Source: Congeria kusceri
Lineage: Eukaryota; Mollusca; Bivalvia; Myida; Dreissenidae
DNA length: 64,000 nt
Direction of reading: 5' to 3'
Assembly: GCA_027627225.1 (NCBI GenBank)
Contig: CM051030.1
Location: forward strand, 19,513,415 to 19,577,414
This document shows, in pieces, positions 11,926 through 22,751 of the stretch (position 1 is the first letter of the stretch; each line of letters begins with the position of its first letter). Below the pieces are notes generated by a model, which saw only the letters and a list, made by a program, of their open reading frames with translations, did no database searches and was not told the DNA's origin. A program made the translations under genes and the position numbers.

Positions 11926-12500
11926 CAAAAACAAGGGGCAATAACTCTGGTGTTTCTGGACCGATCATGCTTATATTCGACTTCACCTATAGTCTTACAT
12001 TCATAGACAAACTGTGCAAGACTGGTGAAGATTGGATAAAAAATGAAGTCTCTATTCTATATAATGTATATTTTTACATATTTTTTCACAAACAAAGGGC
12101 AATAACTTTGGTGTTTCTGGTCCGATCTTGCTTATATTCGACTTCAACTGTAAACACATGGTAATAGACACACTGTGCAAGATTGGTGAAGATTGGATGA
12201 AAAATGTCTCTCTCTATCCTAAATAATGTCCATTTTTGTATATTTTTTCAATAAACAAAGGGCAATAACTCTGGTGTTTGAAACACGATCTGGCCCATCT
12301 TTGGCGTCTGCTGAGATCTGATGGTCATACACAAACTGTGAAAGTTGGAAAATAAAGGCTATACATTGCAAAAGGGCACTTAAGCACTTTTTTTGATTGA
12401 AAAAAGGGCAATAACTCTGGTGTTACTGATCTCTGATTATCTCTGATTATCGAAATCGTCCAAGTTTTATGGTCATACACAAACTGTGCAATTCTGGTCA
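11926..12500 (+). repeat. Tandem array A
   Basis: Four units marked by GGGCAATAACTCTGGTGTTT at about 11936, 12098, 12261 and 12407 (period about 163, then 150 bp). Each also carries CACAAACTGTGCAAG-like sequence and GGTGAAGATTGGAT-like sequence. Confidence 0.8.
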
Positions 12501-12544
12501 AGATTGAATAACAAGAGGGCCACTATTGTCCTAGGTCGCTCACC

Positions 12545-14272
12545 TGTATGAAGTTTCATTAAAATATCTCAATAGGTTTTCAAGTTATTGAGCGAAAACT
12601 GTTTTTCTATTTTTAGTAAAAGTGGCCTTGACCTTGACCCCACCCACCACATACGTAAAGCAAGGTCTCGATATAAGGTAACTACGCATGAAGTTTCATT
12701 AAAATATCTCAATGCGTTCTTAAGTTATTGAGCTTAAACCGTTTTTCTACTTTAATAACAGTGACCGTGACCACACCCACCCCATAATAAAACCCAAGTG
12801 AGGTCTCGATATAAGATATGCGTATTAAGTTTCATTAACATATCGCAATGCGTTCTGAAGTTATTGAGCGAAAACAGTTTTTGTTTTTTTCAGTAACGGT
12901 GACCTTGAACCCACCCACCCCATATGCAATCCCAGGCAATGTCTCAATATAAGGTACTTATGTATTAAGTTTCATTAAAATAGTTCAATCAGTATGCGTT
13001 CTCAAGATATTTAGTGGAAACCATTATTCTATTTTTAATAACGGTGACCTTGACTCTACCCACCCCATATTCAATCCCAATTGAGGTCTCAATATAATGT
13101 ATTTATGCATACATGCCATACGTCCCGGTCTCACCGGGATTGTCCCGGTTTTGTAAGATCCGTCCCGGGGTACCGGTGAGATGCATTTTGTGCGGGTCAA
13201 TCACAAATATCGATGTTAGTGTACCATAAAACTTACATTGGGCCAACAATTAACTTCAGATCATGAATCCCTTTATCGGTCCCTATGACAACAATACCCG
13301 CTAGCCGCGTGTCAAAAAGGAGCAGTAATAATACCCCATTAGGGATTTATTGATCGTTTGTCACACTTTTGCGGGATGGGGGCCATATATCCGAGGTCGC
13401 TTATTGCTACTGATTGTTGCATTGTTTTGGAATAAAAAAGTTTGTGTTATTTTGATTTTAAATTGAATAGGTTTGGTAACGTTTGAATGTAAGTATGAAA
13501 ATAAATTGAGAACTTTTCGAGAATTAAAGATGCAAAAACAATCATTACTTTCTTTCAATTCGTATTGTTCACATCGCAAAATTTGATGCAGTTAATGACG
13601 CAGTGTATAGTGGAACGTAGCCCATGTATAAGTCTGCTGGAGTAGTCTCCCTTGTAAACGCATTTGTTTATTTGACGATCAGTGTTTATATTTGCGGGTT
13701 TCGTGTAATTTCTTTGATGTCATAATAAAAAATCCATGTTATCATTTATATTATTGAATAAATATTATTAAAATAAATGCGTGTGTATGTTTGTGTTATT
13801 CATTTTGGGTGTTTATTGTTTCAACTATAACTATATAGACCATGAAATGGAATAGGACCTAGGTTAGATACGATAAACTATTATTATTACTCGTTTTTAT
13901 TCGGGCATGATGACAATATTAAAGTGTCCCAGTCAAATATCAAATGTCCCGGAGATTTTTTGGCAATAACCCGTTTTGGCCAGAAAAAATTATGGCATGT
14001 ATGATTTATGTATTAAGTTTCATTTAAATATCTCAATGCAGAAACCGTTTTTCTATTTTTAGTAACAGTGACCTTGACCCCTACCACCCCATATGCAATT
14101 CCATGCGAGGTGTCGATATAAGGTATCTATGTATTAAGTTTCATGAAAATATCTCAATGCGTTCTAAAGTTATTGAGCAGAAAACATTTTTCTATTTTTA
14201 GAAACACCAACCTTGACCTTGACCCAACCATCCCATATGCAATCCCAATCGAGGTCTCTATATAATGTTTTA
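12545..14272 (+). repeat. Tandem array B, split by a transposon
   Basis: Units start at about 12549, 12689, 12825 and 12963, and after the insertion at about 14010 and 14133 (period 123-140 bp). Each has AAGTTTCATTAAAATATC, GTTATTGAGCGAAAAC, GTGACCTTGACC and GAGGTCTCGATATAA. A second composite head (AACAAGAGGGCCACTATTG) sits just before it at 12511. Bases 13108-14003 are an inserted element. Confidence 0.8.
13108..14003. mobile_element. Non-autonomous DNA transposon, 896 bp
   Basis: 13-bp perfect inverted repeats CATACATGCCATA (13108-13120 and 13991-14003) are flanked by the direct repeat ATTTATG (13101-13107 and 14004-14010). It lies within one unit of array B, which confirms insertion. Both subterminal regions carry CCCGG words (CGTCCCGGTCTCACCGGG; GTCCCGGAGATTTT). 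No transposase frame is present. The superfamily is not assigned. Confidence 0.78.
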
Positions 14273-14273
14273 A

Positions 14274-15010
14274 CCAAATACGAAACCTCTGGGCCTTGTG
14301 GCTTCAGAGAAGAATTTTTAATTTTGCCATTTACGTCTATATAAACCATGTGAGACCCGGGGTGTGTCCAGCTTTGACCCAAGGGGCATCATTTGAACAA
14401 TCTTTGTAGAGGACCACTACACAATGTTACATACCAAATATAAAACCTCCAGGCCATGGAGTTTTAGAGGAGAAGATTTTAAAAGTAATTTTGCTATTTA
14501 AGTCTATATAAATCATGTGACCCCCGGGGTGTGGCCAGCTTTACACCAGAGGCATCACTTGAACAATCTTTGTAGAGGACCACTAAACACTGTTACCAAA
14601 TATGAAACCTCTGGGCCTTGCGGTTTCAGAGCAGAAGATTTTTAAAGTCATTTTGCTATTCAAGTCTATATAAACCATGTGACCCCCAGGGTGAGGTCAG
14701 TTTTGACCCCAGGGGCATCATTCGAACAATCTTTGTAGAGGATCACTATACAATGTTACAAACCAAATATGAAACCTCTAGGCTTCGCAGTTTCAGAGAA
14801 GATTTTTGGAGTAATTTTGCTATACAAGTCTATATAAACCATGTGACTCCGGGGCATGGCTAGTTTTGACCCCAGGGGCATAGTTTGAACAATCTTTGTA
14901 CAGGACCACTAGAGGATGTCACAAATCAAATATGAAAGCTCCAAGCCTTGTGGTTTCAGAGAAGATTTTTAAAGTTTTCAGTTTTTAAATATATTTTTAG
15001 CTCTTGTGAC
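14274..15010 (+). repeat. Tandem array C
   Basis: Units begin with ACCAAATAYRAAACCTC-like sequence at about 14274, 14432, 14595, 14763 and 14925 (period 158-168 bp). Each contains CTATATAAACCATGTGA, GGGGCATCATTTGAACAATC and TTTGTAGAGGACCACTA. It is the same family as 1-331. Confidence 0.85.
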
Positions 15011-15225
15011 CTACATATTAAGCGAACCGGAACGATTTGAACAATTTTGAAAGAGGGTCACCCAAGGATCATTCCTGTGAAGTTTGGTGAAATCTGTCCA
15101 GCAGTTTAGGAGGAGATGTTCTTTGAATGAAAATGTTGACACACGACTCACGATGTACGACGGACAAAAGGTGACCCTAAAAGCTCACCATGAGCACGTT
15201 GTGCTCAGGTGATCTAAAAAATCTG

Positions 15226-15690
15226 TTTGTTTTTTTTCGAAAATGGAAGTGAAAATACGATTTTTCAATACTTTACAGCTGATTTTTTCACATTGGCTTT
15301 ACATTTGGATATCCTCTTATTTTATCGTTGACATAGTTTACATGTGGAGAACACTCTAATAGCTACGAAAAACGATTTGTTTGTCCTCTATCATGATGAA
15401 ATTTAACATGAATTATTGGGCAAATATTTTGTTATTTACACAAGTGGATGTGTCAGTTAAAGGAAGGATTTAAATATAAGAGGTCAAGATTTCTTGTCAA
15501 GTTATCACATATTTTCGCGACCTACGTAGTGTATGCCCTACATGATGTTTATTAACTCATCATTAAAACTAAATCATGTAGACAGTAGATCCCACAATTT
15601 TATTTTGGTGAAGTTGGTCAGATTTGGTGATGCTTTTTAAGAAATATACACATACTTATAGGAAATGAGACATGCATATGATTACAAACT
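15226..15690 (-). repeat. Inverted copy of the DIRS host repeat, lacking the DIRS
   Basis: Read on the minus strand it matches 5460-5800 and then continues directly into 10445-10590, skipping the whole DIRS element. The joining site reads CAAATCGTTTTTCGTAGC and TATTAGAGTG. The terminal inverted repeats of the host element are missing here, so it is a partial copy. Confidence 0.8.
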
Positions 15691-16096
15691 CATAGCTTGC
15701 TAAGGTATTTACAGAGTTCTCGGTAATGCGTAATTCCGTGTATTTGGACGAATACTTTTATAAAAAGGACGCCATAAATCTCAGTACTAGATTCTTGGAT
15801 GCAACCCTTTTCTCTGGCGTACGAATATTTTCCCAAGACAAAGAACTCCTTCTCGGCGATACACACGGCAAAAAACACATTCCCCTTCTGGACCAGTGTG
15901 TCCATTATCGATAAAATCAAAACTCAGGCGGTGTCAGCTTAACTACAGCTAACCAGTCAGCCAATAAGAATGCGTATGCAAATGAGTGTCGTCAATAGAA
16001 AATTTATCATGCCCTCCATCTAATTTGAATTAGTAAAGGTTTAAGTGATTTGTAACACTTTCCCGTTAGGTATGCGTTATATTATGTGCGTGTTAT
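15691..16096. other. Unassigned; one short open frame
   Basis: A 62-residue plus-strand frame (15726-15914) overlaps a 76-residue minus-strand frame. Neither resembles a family I know. The local GC content is slightly higher than around it. No promoter or splice evidence supports a gene. Confidence 0.25.
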
Positions 16097-17280
16097 AAAA
16101 GAAAATAATTGGGTTAATTTCTCCTTTTGCTTCATTATTTTTCTTTATTGTATTTCGGTTACACTATACTAATTTCAATAAATAAATACAAATATTTTTT
16201 AAGCCATTAAGTTCTAGTCAATGCTTAAAAGTTCAAAAAGCATTATAATATCAAAAACACACTTATAAAATGTATTGCCAAACAAATTAGTTCAAAAAAG
16301 ATCCATTAAATATATCCATTCTATTTTGGCAATTAACACGTTGTTTACGTAAACACAAAACATGAAACAGGCTACACAAGTACCCTATTTAGTCCAATAT
16401 TTCCCAAACAAATTTGGTAACCATTTTTTTGATTAATGTTTTGGTGCTAGTATACATTGGTGCATGTATGTGCGAAAATTTAAGAAAATCTGTCATTTGG
16501 AACAAAATATATTGATGCATATTAAATGACGTTTCAGAAGGTATTATTAGTACCCATTTGACTTACTTCAATGTCCAGTCAAATTCATTATTTTAACTGT
16601 AATTGCCGGTACTGCCAAACAAAACATGTGAAAACGTATCAGTTGAAAGAACTATAACCTTGTTTGAAAAAAAGCTCTCCTATATATTTAAAACATTGAT
16701 AAAAATCCAAACTGAAAAAAGGGGTTTCGACAGGTATCGTATTCAAAACCCAATATTTACGGTAACAGGCCGGTGACCCCTCTTTGTTAACACTGTCTTA
16801 TTTTCAGTATGCAATGGCACATGTAAATGGAATTTTTTAACAAAATCTGTCGTTTGGAACAAAAGATATTCGTATATTCGATTATTTATTGATGTTTTCA
16901 AAGGCATATTAAATGCATAATTAACCTCATTTAACGTCCATTAAAAGTCCTTTTATATATGGTAACTATAGATAAAGCGCGTTTTATCATTAAACTGCAC
17001 TTATATATTGCCAAACAAAACATTAATAAAGATACATTTAAAAAGCTCCGTCCTTGTTTGAATATTAACGCTTTATATAAGTTAACATTGCTAGCCACAC
17101 AAACTGAAAAAAGGGCTTCGACAGGTACAGTATTAAAACCCCAATATTTACGGAACAAGGCCCGTGACCCCTATTTCTTAAAACTGTTTTAGTTTTTGGA
17201 TACAATGACACATGTTTGTGCAAATGTTCAAGAAAATCTGTCGAAAAAAAAATGGAAAAAATTGTTGTGAACGTCTTTAA
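16097..17280 (-). mobile_element. piggyBac-like non-autonomous element, one end missing
   Basis: An inverted relative of 22752-23724. It shares the block AATTGGGTTAATTTCTCC (16106 onward) and ends at GAACGTCT followed by TTAA (17277-17280). It contains two diverged internal repeats, each with AAACCCAATATTTACGG-like and GGAACAAAATATATT-like sequence (about 16500-16760 and 16860-17150). The opposite terminal repeat is not visible, so the left end is truncated. Confidence 0.6.
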
Positions 17281-18778
17281 CACCCGCGTTGTTAATAAAT
17301 TGCTACAAATTAAAAGAAGGCAATATAATTTTTATTTATGCAAAACGAACAGTTTACAAATTATAAAAATTAAGATAAATCTGTGAAACTTGACAATTTG
17401 CGTACACTGTGTCAAGCGTGCTTCTCCATTTGTTAAAGAAACTACAACAACTAGTGTTTATTAATACAACAGCTATTTAAAATCGTCACTGTACACGGAT
17501 TATATGCATAATACAATAGCTATTTAAAATCGTCACTGTACACGGATTATATGCAAACACTTTGGCTGAGGCAACATTTGAATTAAAGTTAGCGACAGTT
17601 TATAGTACTTGTCGAAAGTGAAAGTAAATAATTAACTCTTGAAAACTGAAAGTTTGAACTTCCTAGCGTGTGATTTTGGAAGTTTCGCTCATAATATTTG
17701 GAAGTTTTGACAGTATTGCGCTTTTTAAGTCCTGAGCATTTCAGAAATGAAATTAAGATTTTTTAAGGTCAGTTCTTTTTCATCAAGTGTTTATATGCCT
17801 ATTTATTCAGGGAAAGAGGTATCATTTCGATAAATTACTTAATTTTTCTTCTAACTTGTTCATCCTTACATGATGGAACTTCCATGGCTGCAAGTTTGGA
17901 AGTTCTGCAACTTCCATGGCTGCAATTTGTAAGTTCTGTGACAAAAACTGGGAGTAAATTACTCCCAAACTTCCCTTAATGCAAGCCCTGAAATCAACTT
18001 TCAATTCCATATTTTATTATATTACATATAGGCAGTAAACGCATTTAATGATATTACGCAATTATACTACATCGTCTTATTATAAACTGTGTTCCGGTGG
18101 AGTCGCGGTACTAACGATTTTTTGAATAACCAAAATGGAAAGATAACACTTACAACTTTTAATAAACGATTATAAGGTGTAAAAATGTCTTAAACACACA
18201 TGGCAAACAACAAATAAACAAGTATTTCATTTGGAATCCCTGCAAAACACCAAACCACACAACACGGTCTATAAGTTGAATTTGACATTTTGCACGACAG
18301 AGTCGCGGTAATCGGTAACAAGGGAAGCAATCCTTGCCAATTTTGAAAAATAAATAGTGTACAGTATAACCTTTATTACGGGAAAGGAAATAACTTGTGC
18401 ACAAACCCCATGTGGAAATACTCCTACTAATTTGGCACAGACGACAAAGTAAAAACAATATGTTATTAAATTCTGCAATGCAATCGAATGAGACTCTAAT
18501 TAGAAAAGCATTATACATGCATGTTTAACCAAAAAAGAATGTACTTTACAATAGACTATGCATTTTCAGAGAGTTTTCATAATAAGAAGTCGAGACTAGA
18601 AAAAGAGGTGGGTTCTGTTTACAAAAAATGTTCAATAGATGGTGTTTATTGTTTACCGCGATACCGTCCGTACTGCGACTACATCCGAATAGAGTATACC
18701 ATATTTATTCGTCTAATTGTTAATATACACTCAATTTAAGCTACAAAACATCGAAATATAACAGATTCCTACAACTGA
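17281..18778. other. Unassigned DNA with short tandem duplications
   Basis: A 47-bp direct duplication lies at 17463-17555 (AGCTATTTAAAATCGTCACT). A 35-bp duplication around ACTTCCATGGCTGCAA lies at 17878-17930. The 119-residue minus-strand frame at 18159-18518 is cysteine- and aromatic-rich but matches nothing known to me and shows no splice or promoter signals. Confidence 0.4.
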
Positions 18779-18890
18779 TGCGGCGAATCGTTATACATAT
18801 GGAGCGAGTCGTTATGCATATGAGGCGGATCGTTATTAAACATGGAGCGAGTCGTTATGGGGCGCGTCGTTAATGGGGCGAGTCGTTACA
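18779..18890 (+). repeat. GC-richer minisatellite
   Basis: About seven imperfect copies of a word like GGAGCGAGTCGTTATGCATA, shortening to GGGGCGAGTCGTTA at the end. The GC content is above that of the flanks. Confidence 0.7.
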
Positions 18891-19127
18891 TTACCATAAA
18901 ACTGTAGTAAATATTCTCTTTTTCAAACGGTGTTATCTTATTAAATGCACATTCGTAGCCACATTCTAAACACTCTAGCAAGGTTATCCCATTTTAGAAT
19001 TAAGACGCACTCAATTACCTGTCAATAAGAAATCCGTATTGGTTGTAATTCCTTAGATCAAGACCGTTTTTTTTTTACAAACACTATATCCCCGCGTATA
19101 GATTTGACTGGTTTACGCATACATAGC

Positions 19128-19420
19128 GCAGCGGTTACCTCCCCTATCGGTAACAGTAAACACTGCCATAGCAGGCAAAATCATTCCAGAATCTGGAAGG
19201 ATTACGCGTTTGTAACTTTTACTTAAATAATGAAATTCTACATAATTGGACTTTTTATATATCATTTGCAGTCAATAATGAAAAACGGAAAAGAAATTAA
19301 CCAATTAAAACCATAAGTAAGAAAAAGAACATTTCAATCAATTATCATCATGTCGTTTGATATGTCGGCAGGGATTTGATTAGAGCTATGCTCGGAACCA
19401 GTCAAATCTCTGCTAGGTGG
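19128..19420 (+). repeat. Short interspersed repeat, copy 1
   Basis: A direct relative of 20361-20642. Shared blocks are GCGCAGCGGTTACCTCCC, CAATAATGAAAA and GATTTGATTAGAGCTATGCT then CGGAACCAGTCAAATCTCTG. The last block is itself partly palindromic (GATTTGA and TCAAATC). Fragments of the same end appear at 23808-23865 and 53060-53095. Confidence 0.65.
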
Positions 19421-19827
19421 ATGATAGCTATAATCAAAGGGGAAGCACTTAACTGCAGGCTATATAGGTCGCTATTATGCCGACCAAACTGGATAAATTG
19501 AATCTTTGCACACTTTCTGCATTATTAATTTTTTTTTTAATGTACATGTTAATTAACTTTAATATATAAAAGAAAACATTGGTTTCGGATATTGGATGTC
19601 TGTAGAAGATAAAAATATAGTGAAATAATCTCATTTGTTATGACGGAGGAGACACAACTTAAATGTGGTTTAATTGGAGGCGAAACACAATGTAACATCA
19701 AAAAAGTATCAAACCATAACATTTTAACACTTATCAAGTCTACGGTAATCACAATCCACTAAAATGGACATTGACATAAAATCAGAGTCAATACAAACTA
19801 CGTTCAGTCCGTTTAGCCTGCTGTCGT
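19421..19827. other. Unassigned AT-rich DNA
   Basis: Nothing recognised. Short minus-strand frames here have no support. Confidence 0.4.
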
Positions 19828-20120
19828 AAGTGTGTGTGTGTGGTACATTTTTATCGAGTGCACCGGGATTCTCTCCCATATGGCCATCGCCCCCAGAAGA
19901 CTTTTTAGTTGGATTACGAGGGATAGTGCTAGCTACAGGAGACGCCCCGTTCCAGAGACGACCCTGGGTCTTTTAGTGCCTGTTGTGAAGCTAGTACACT
20001 GCACCTCGGTTTAACGTCTCATGTGAAAGACGAATTATTAAGTTAGGGTGTAGCGGGGGTTCGAACCTGCGACCCATGAGTTGTAAAACCAGTGCGTTAC
20101 CACTAGACCACGGAGCTGCC
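19828..20120 (-). mobile_element. tRNA-derived SINE, minus strand
   Basis: The minus strand starts at a tRNA-like head near 20120 with box A TGGTCTAGTGG and box B GGTTCGAACCC. It runs through a body with GACGTTAAACCGAGGTGC, and ends at CACTCGATAAAAATGTACC plus a short CA repeat (19830-19842). A fragment of the same body is at 39427-39560. This is the layout of a SINE: pol III head, body, short repeat tail. Confidence 0.78.
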
Positions 20121-20166
20121 ACTGTCGTAAGTGTGCCACTGGCCCGCATTAAAATATTTTCGCTAA

Positions 20167-20912
20167 GGTTAGATACCAGTAAATCAGTGTGTATCCCTCC
20201 GTGGTCCGTTCGAAAGTAGTGCCTGTTACTAAAGACTTCCTCTTCTCTTCAGGTAAAAAAGCCTTTTCGCAATGTCCTTTTGTGGTTATTTCTAATCTAT
20301 CCTATGTGTGTCTGCAACATTTAAGTGCATTTCATTGGGGGCTAAGTTGAAAGGTGAACTTTGGGCAAACTCAGCGCAGCGGTTACCTCCCTTATCTGTC
20401 AACGGTAACCACTGCAATAACTACTTATTTAATGCAACTCGGTGCAATTTTTTACAAAATTAGACTTTTTAAATATCGTTTGCTGTTAATAATGAAAACA
20501 TAAAAAGAAAATAATTAATTAAAACCATTAATAATATATAGAAGATTTAAATCGATCATCATCACGTCGTTTGTTATGACGGCAGGTATTTGATTAGAGC
20601 TATGCTCGGAACCAGTCAAATCTCTGCGCGGAGGTTGACTTTTGGGGTGTGTTTACTGTGGTATGAGGCTTTTGTCGAAATATGACTGCCGAAACTCTGT
20701 TTTCTACCGGTGTCTGCATTCAAGTGAGATGCATTTTCTTAGGAGTAGCATGACATATAATTTTTATTGCAAATTTCCGAAGTGGACAGACTGATATTTA
20801 ATTGATACCAGGCTTGCACAATCTGAAATAAAGGAAATGCTAGAAAAATGCGTGGAAAGTTTGCCGTTTTATAATGGGACCCTATGGGAATTGGGATTAC
20901 TGGTATCTAACC
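20167..20912. mobile_element. MITE family M4, copy 1 (with insertion)
   Basis: Perfect 14-bp inverted repeats GGTTAGATACCAGT (20167-20180 and 20899-20912) are flanked by the direct repeat CTAA (20163-20166 and 20913-20916). The body matches the inverted copy at 21839-22284 but is interrupted by about 280 bp at 20361-20642. No coding frame. Confidence 0.75.
20361..20642 (+). mobile_element. Nested insertion inside MITE M4 copy 1
   Basis: It is absent at the matching point of M4 copy 2 and homologous to 19128-19420. ACTTT occurs on both sides of the joint (GTGAACTTT before, TTGACTTTT after), consistent with a 5-bp target duplication. It ends at CTCTGCGCGGAGG. Confidence 0.65.
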
Positions 20913-20948
20913 CTAATCAAATCGTTGTGTCTACACCGGTCTGACGAG

Positions 20949-21006
20949 TGACGTCATCCTCTGTGTATAGAATGCTAATCCATTCTATACATAGAGTGTG
21001 ACGTCA
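20949..21006. repeat. CRE-ended palindrome 1
   Basis: A 58-bp imperfect palindrome starting and ending in TGACGTCA, with arms GTGTATAGAATG and CATTCTATAC around a short AT loop. Confidence 0.8.
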
Positions 21007-21528
21007 CTGCTTTCGTCTACACCTGGTGGACACAATTGTGCTAATCAAATCCATTGTGTCCACCACGTGTCGCTTCTCGCAACTAACCTGTGTGATTTCG
21101 CGCTGAGCATGTTGGGCCAACCGAAGCATGAGACGCTTGGCTTAAACATTAGCAAAATCGTCATACAGTATATTCGGACGTAACTCGGTGCAAGTATTCA
21201 GTCTGTGCATCATTTATTTCAATTTGAAAATATATTCCGCCGTTGTTTTCAATAATAAAGCAGTTTTTATCTGTATTGCTCACTTGTAAATAGTGTGCAG
21301 GTAGAACGCATTTTATTGCACGAATATGTATAAACACAATGCTTTAAGTGTTTGAAGTTAATAATGATGATATAGTTATCATGGTTGAACATGGTTTGAA
21401 TGAGAATAAACGGAAATTTCGCTTGTTTGAAAATTATTTCATTTCTCCGCGGACTATATCTTAGTGTATGCACGTTTAGCTAAAATGGATAGTAATCAGT
21501 TCCTAGTATAGAGGTCAGACAAACGCAT

Positions 21529-21583
21529 TGACGTCACACTCGATGTATAGAATGCATCATTCTATACACAGAGGATGACGTCA
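21529..21583. repeat. CRE-ended palindrome 2
   Basis: A 55-bp near-perfect palindrome with TGACGTCA at both tips and TATAGAATGCATCATTCTAT at the centre. It is the inverted counterpart of 20949-21006. Confidence 0.82.
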
Positions 21584-21838
21584 AACGCCAAACCTCTGTA
21601 CTTAACTGCATTATTTCGCCCCAAACGGCGAAATGTGCTTACGCATGAAGTAATCACCCGTATGAAAGTTGTTTCATGAAATGACTTTATTGATACCATT
21701 AATCAGGCTAATATTAAAATTATACTGATAGTAGAATATATTTCTGTTAAATAAAATGAACAGTAGTTCGTGTTTGACGCTGTTTAGCGCGTTTATTATA
21801 AAAATCTACTTCCACTTTTGTTTTGTGTGAACATTCAA

Positions 21839-22284
21839 GGCTAGATGCCAGTAAATCATATTACCATAGGAACCCATAATAAAACGGCGAACTGTCAGAT
21901 TTCAGTTTGTGCAAGTTTGCTGTCAGTTTAAAGATGAATCTTTCCTCTTCCAAAAATTGCGATCAAAATATATGGCACGTTACGTCTAAGAAAATACGTC
22001 CTACCTGAATGCAGACACCGGTAGAAACTACGGTTTCGGCAGTCATATTTCGACAAAAGCCCCAAGCCACAGTAAACGCACCCCGAAAGCTCATCTTTCA
22101 AGTAAGCGTCCTAAGAAATTCACAAAGATGTTCTAAACACACAGAGGATATTAGAAATGACCACATAAGGCATGTCCGACATTGCTAAATGCTTTTCATA
22201 GCAGAAGAAAATAGGAACTATAGTACAAGGCAATATTTCGAATGTAACACGGAGGGAAACACATTGATTTACTGGTATTTAACC
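21839..22284. mobile_element. MITE family M4, copy 2 (uninterrupted)
   Basis: 446 bp with inverted repeats GGCTAGATGCCAGT (21839-21852) and ACTGGTATTTAACC (22271-22284), and the direct repeat TCAA on both sides (21835-21838 and 22285-22288). It is homologous to 20167-20912 in opposite orientation and gives the empty-site reference for the insertion there. Confidence 0.78.
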
Positions 22285-22548
22285 TCAATGCGACGTTAAA
22301 TCAACCATTGCGAGCTCCGCTGGAAAGTAGCGCATATCCATCATGCTTAGAGCGTGAGTACACATGTCTCTTAGACCGGTGTAGACACGACGTAGAATGA
22401 ATCAAATCGTTAAACCGATAGGGGAGGAAACCGCTGCGAGGCGTCTGGTATATCCCGTCATTGTATATACGTTAGCGGCCCTGTTCTGTATACTAAGATG
22501 TGTCTCTACCTAATTTTGGTTATTTCTCTACATACGCGCGGCGGTAAA

Positions 22549-22599
22549 GAGGTGGAATATTATTACGAGATGGAATATTATTACGAGGTGGAATATAGC
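22549..22599 (+). repeat. 18-bp tandem repeat
   Basis: Nearly three copies of GAGGTGGAATATTATTAC. One frame reads EVEYYY-EMEYYY-EVEY but stops soon after, so it is not counted as coding. Confidence 0.7.
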
Positions 22600-22751
22600 T
22601 CTAAAAATTAATCGACAAAATAAAAGTACTAGACATTTTAAACATACATTCAAACACTAGTCCATTCTAAAATCTGGGAATCATTTAATCTCACTTTGGG
22701 TAAAACGATCCAATTTGATTGTCAAGGTCAACGCTATAATATCGAATCGAT

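Larger units (their letters stand above)
11346..15225 (+). repeat. Composite repeat, copy 1 (three tandem arrays)
   Basis: It starts with AACAAGAGGGCCATGATGGC and GCTCACCTGAG, and ends with GCTCACCATGAGCACG then GCTCAGGTGATCTAAAAAA, so the two ends are partly complementary (CTCACCTGAG against CTCAGGTGA). Between them lie arrays A, B and C. Related heads occur at 778, 12511, 30946 and 35022. From memory this head and tail pair is common in bivalve genomes. It has no reading frame of substance. Confidence 0.75.
20927..22388. mobile_element. Palindrome-bearing inverted-repeat element
   Basis: Perfect 16-bp inverted repeats GTGTCTACACCGGTCT (20927-20942 and 22373-22388). Just inside lie palindromes rich in TGACGTCA (20949-21006 and 21529-21583) and a stem GGTGGACACAATTG against CATTGTGTCCACC (about 21027-21064). 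MITE M4 copy 2 is nested at 21839-22284. No transposase is present. The outer boundary is inferred from the repeat pair alone. Confidence 0.5.

Noticed and set aside
15726..15914. A 62-residue gene beside the empty DIRS site
   Set aside because: Length is within chance, both strands are open, and no homologous family or splice signal was recognised.
18159..18518. 119-residue minus-strand open frame
   Set aside because: Cys- and aromatic-rich with no family likeness, no splice or promoter signs, and a minus-strand frame of 69 residues overlaps it.
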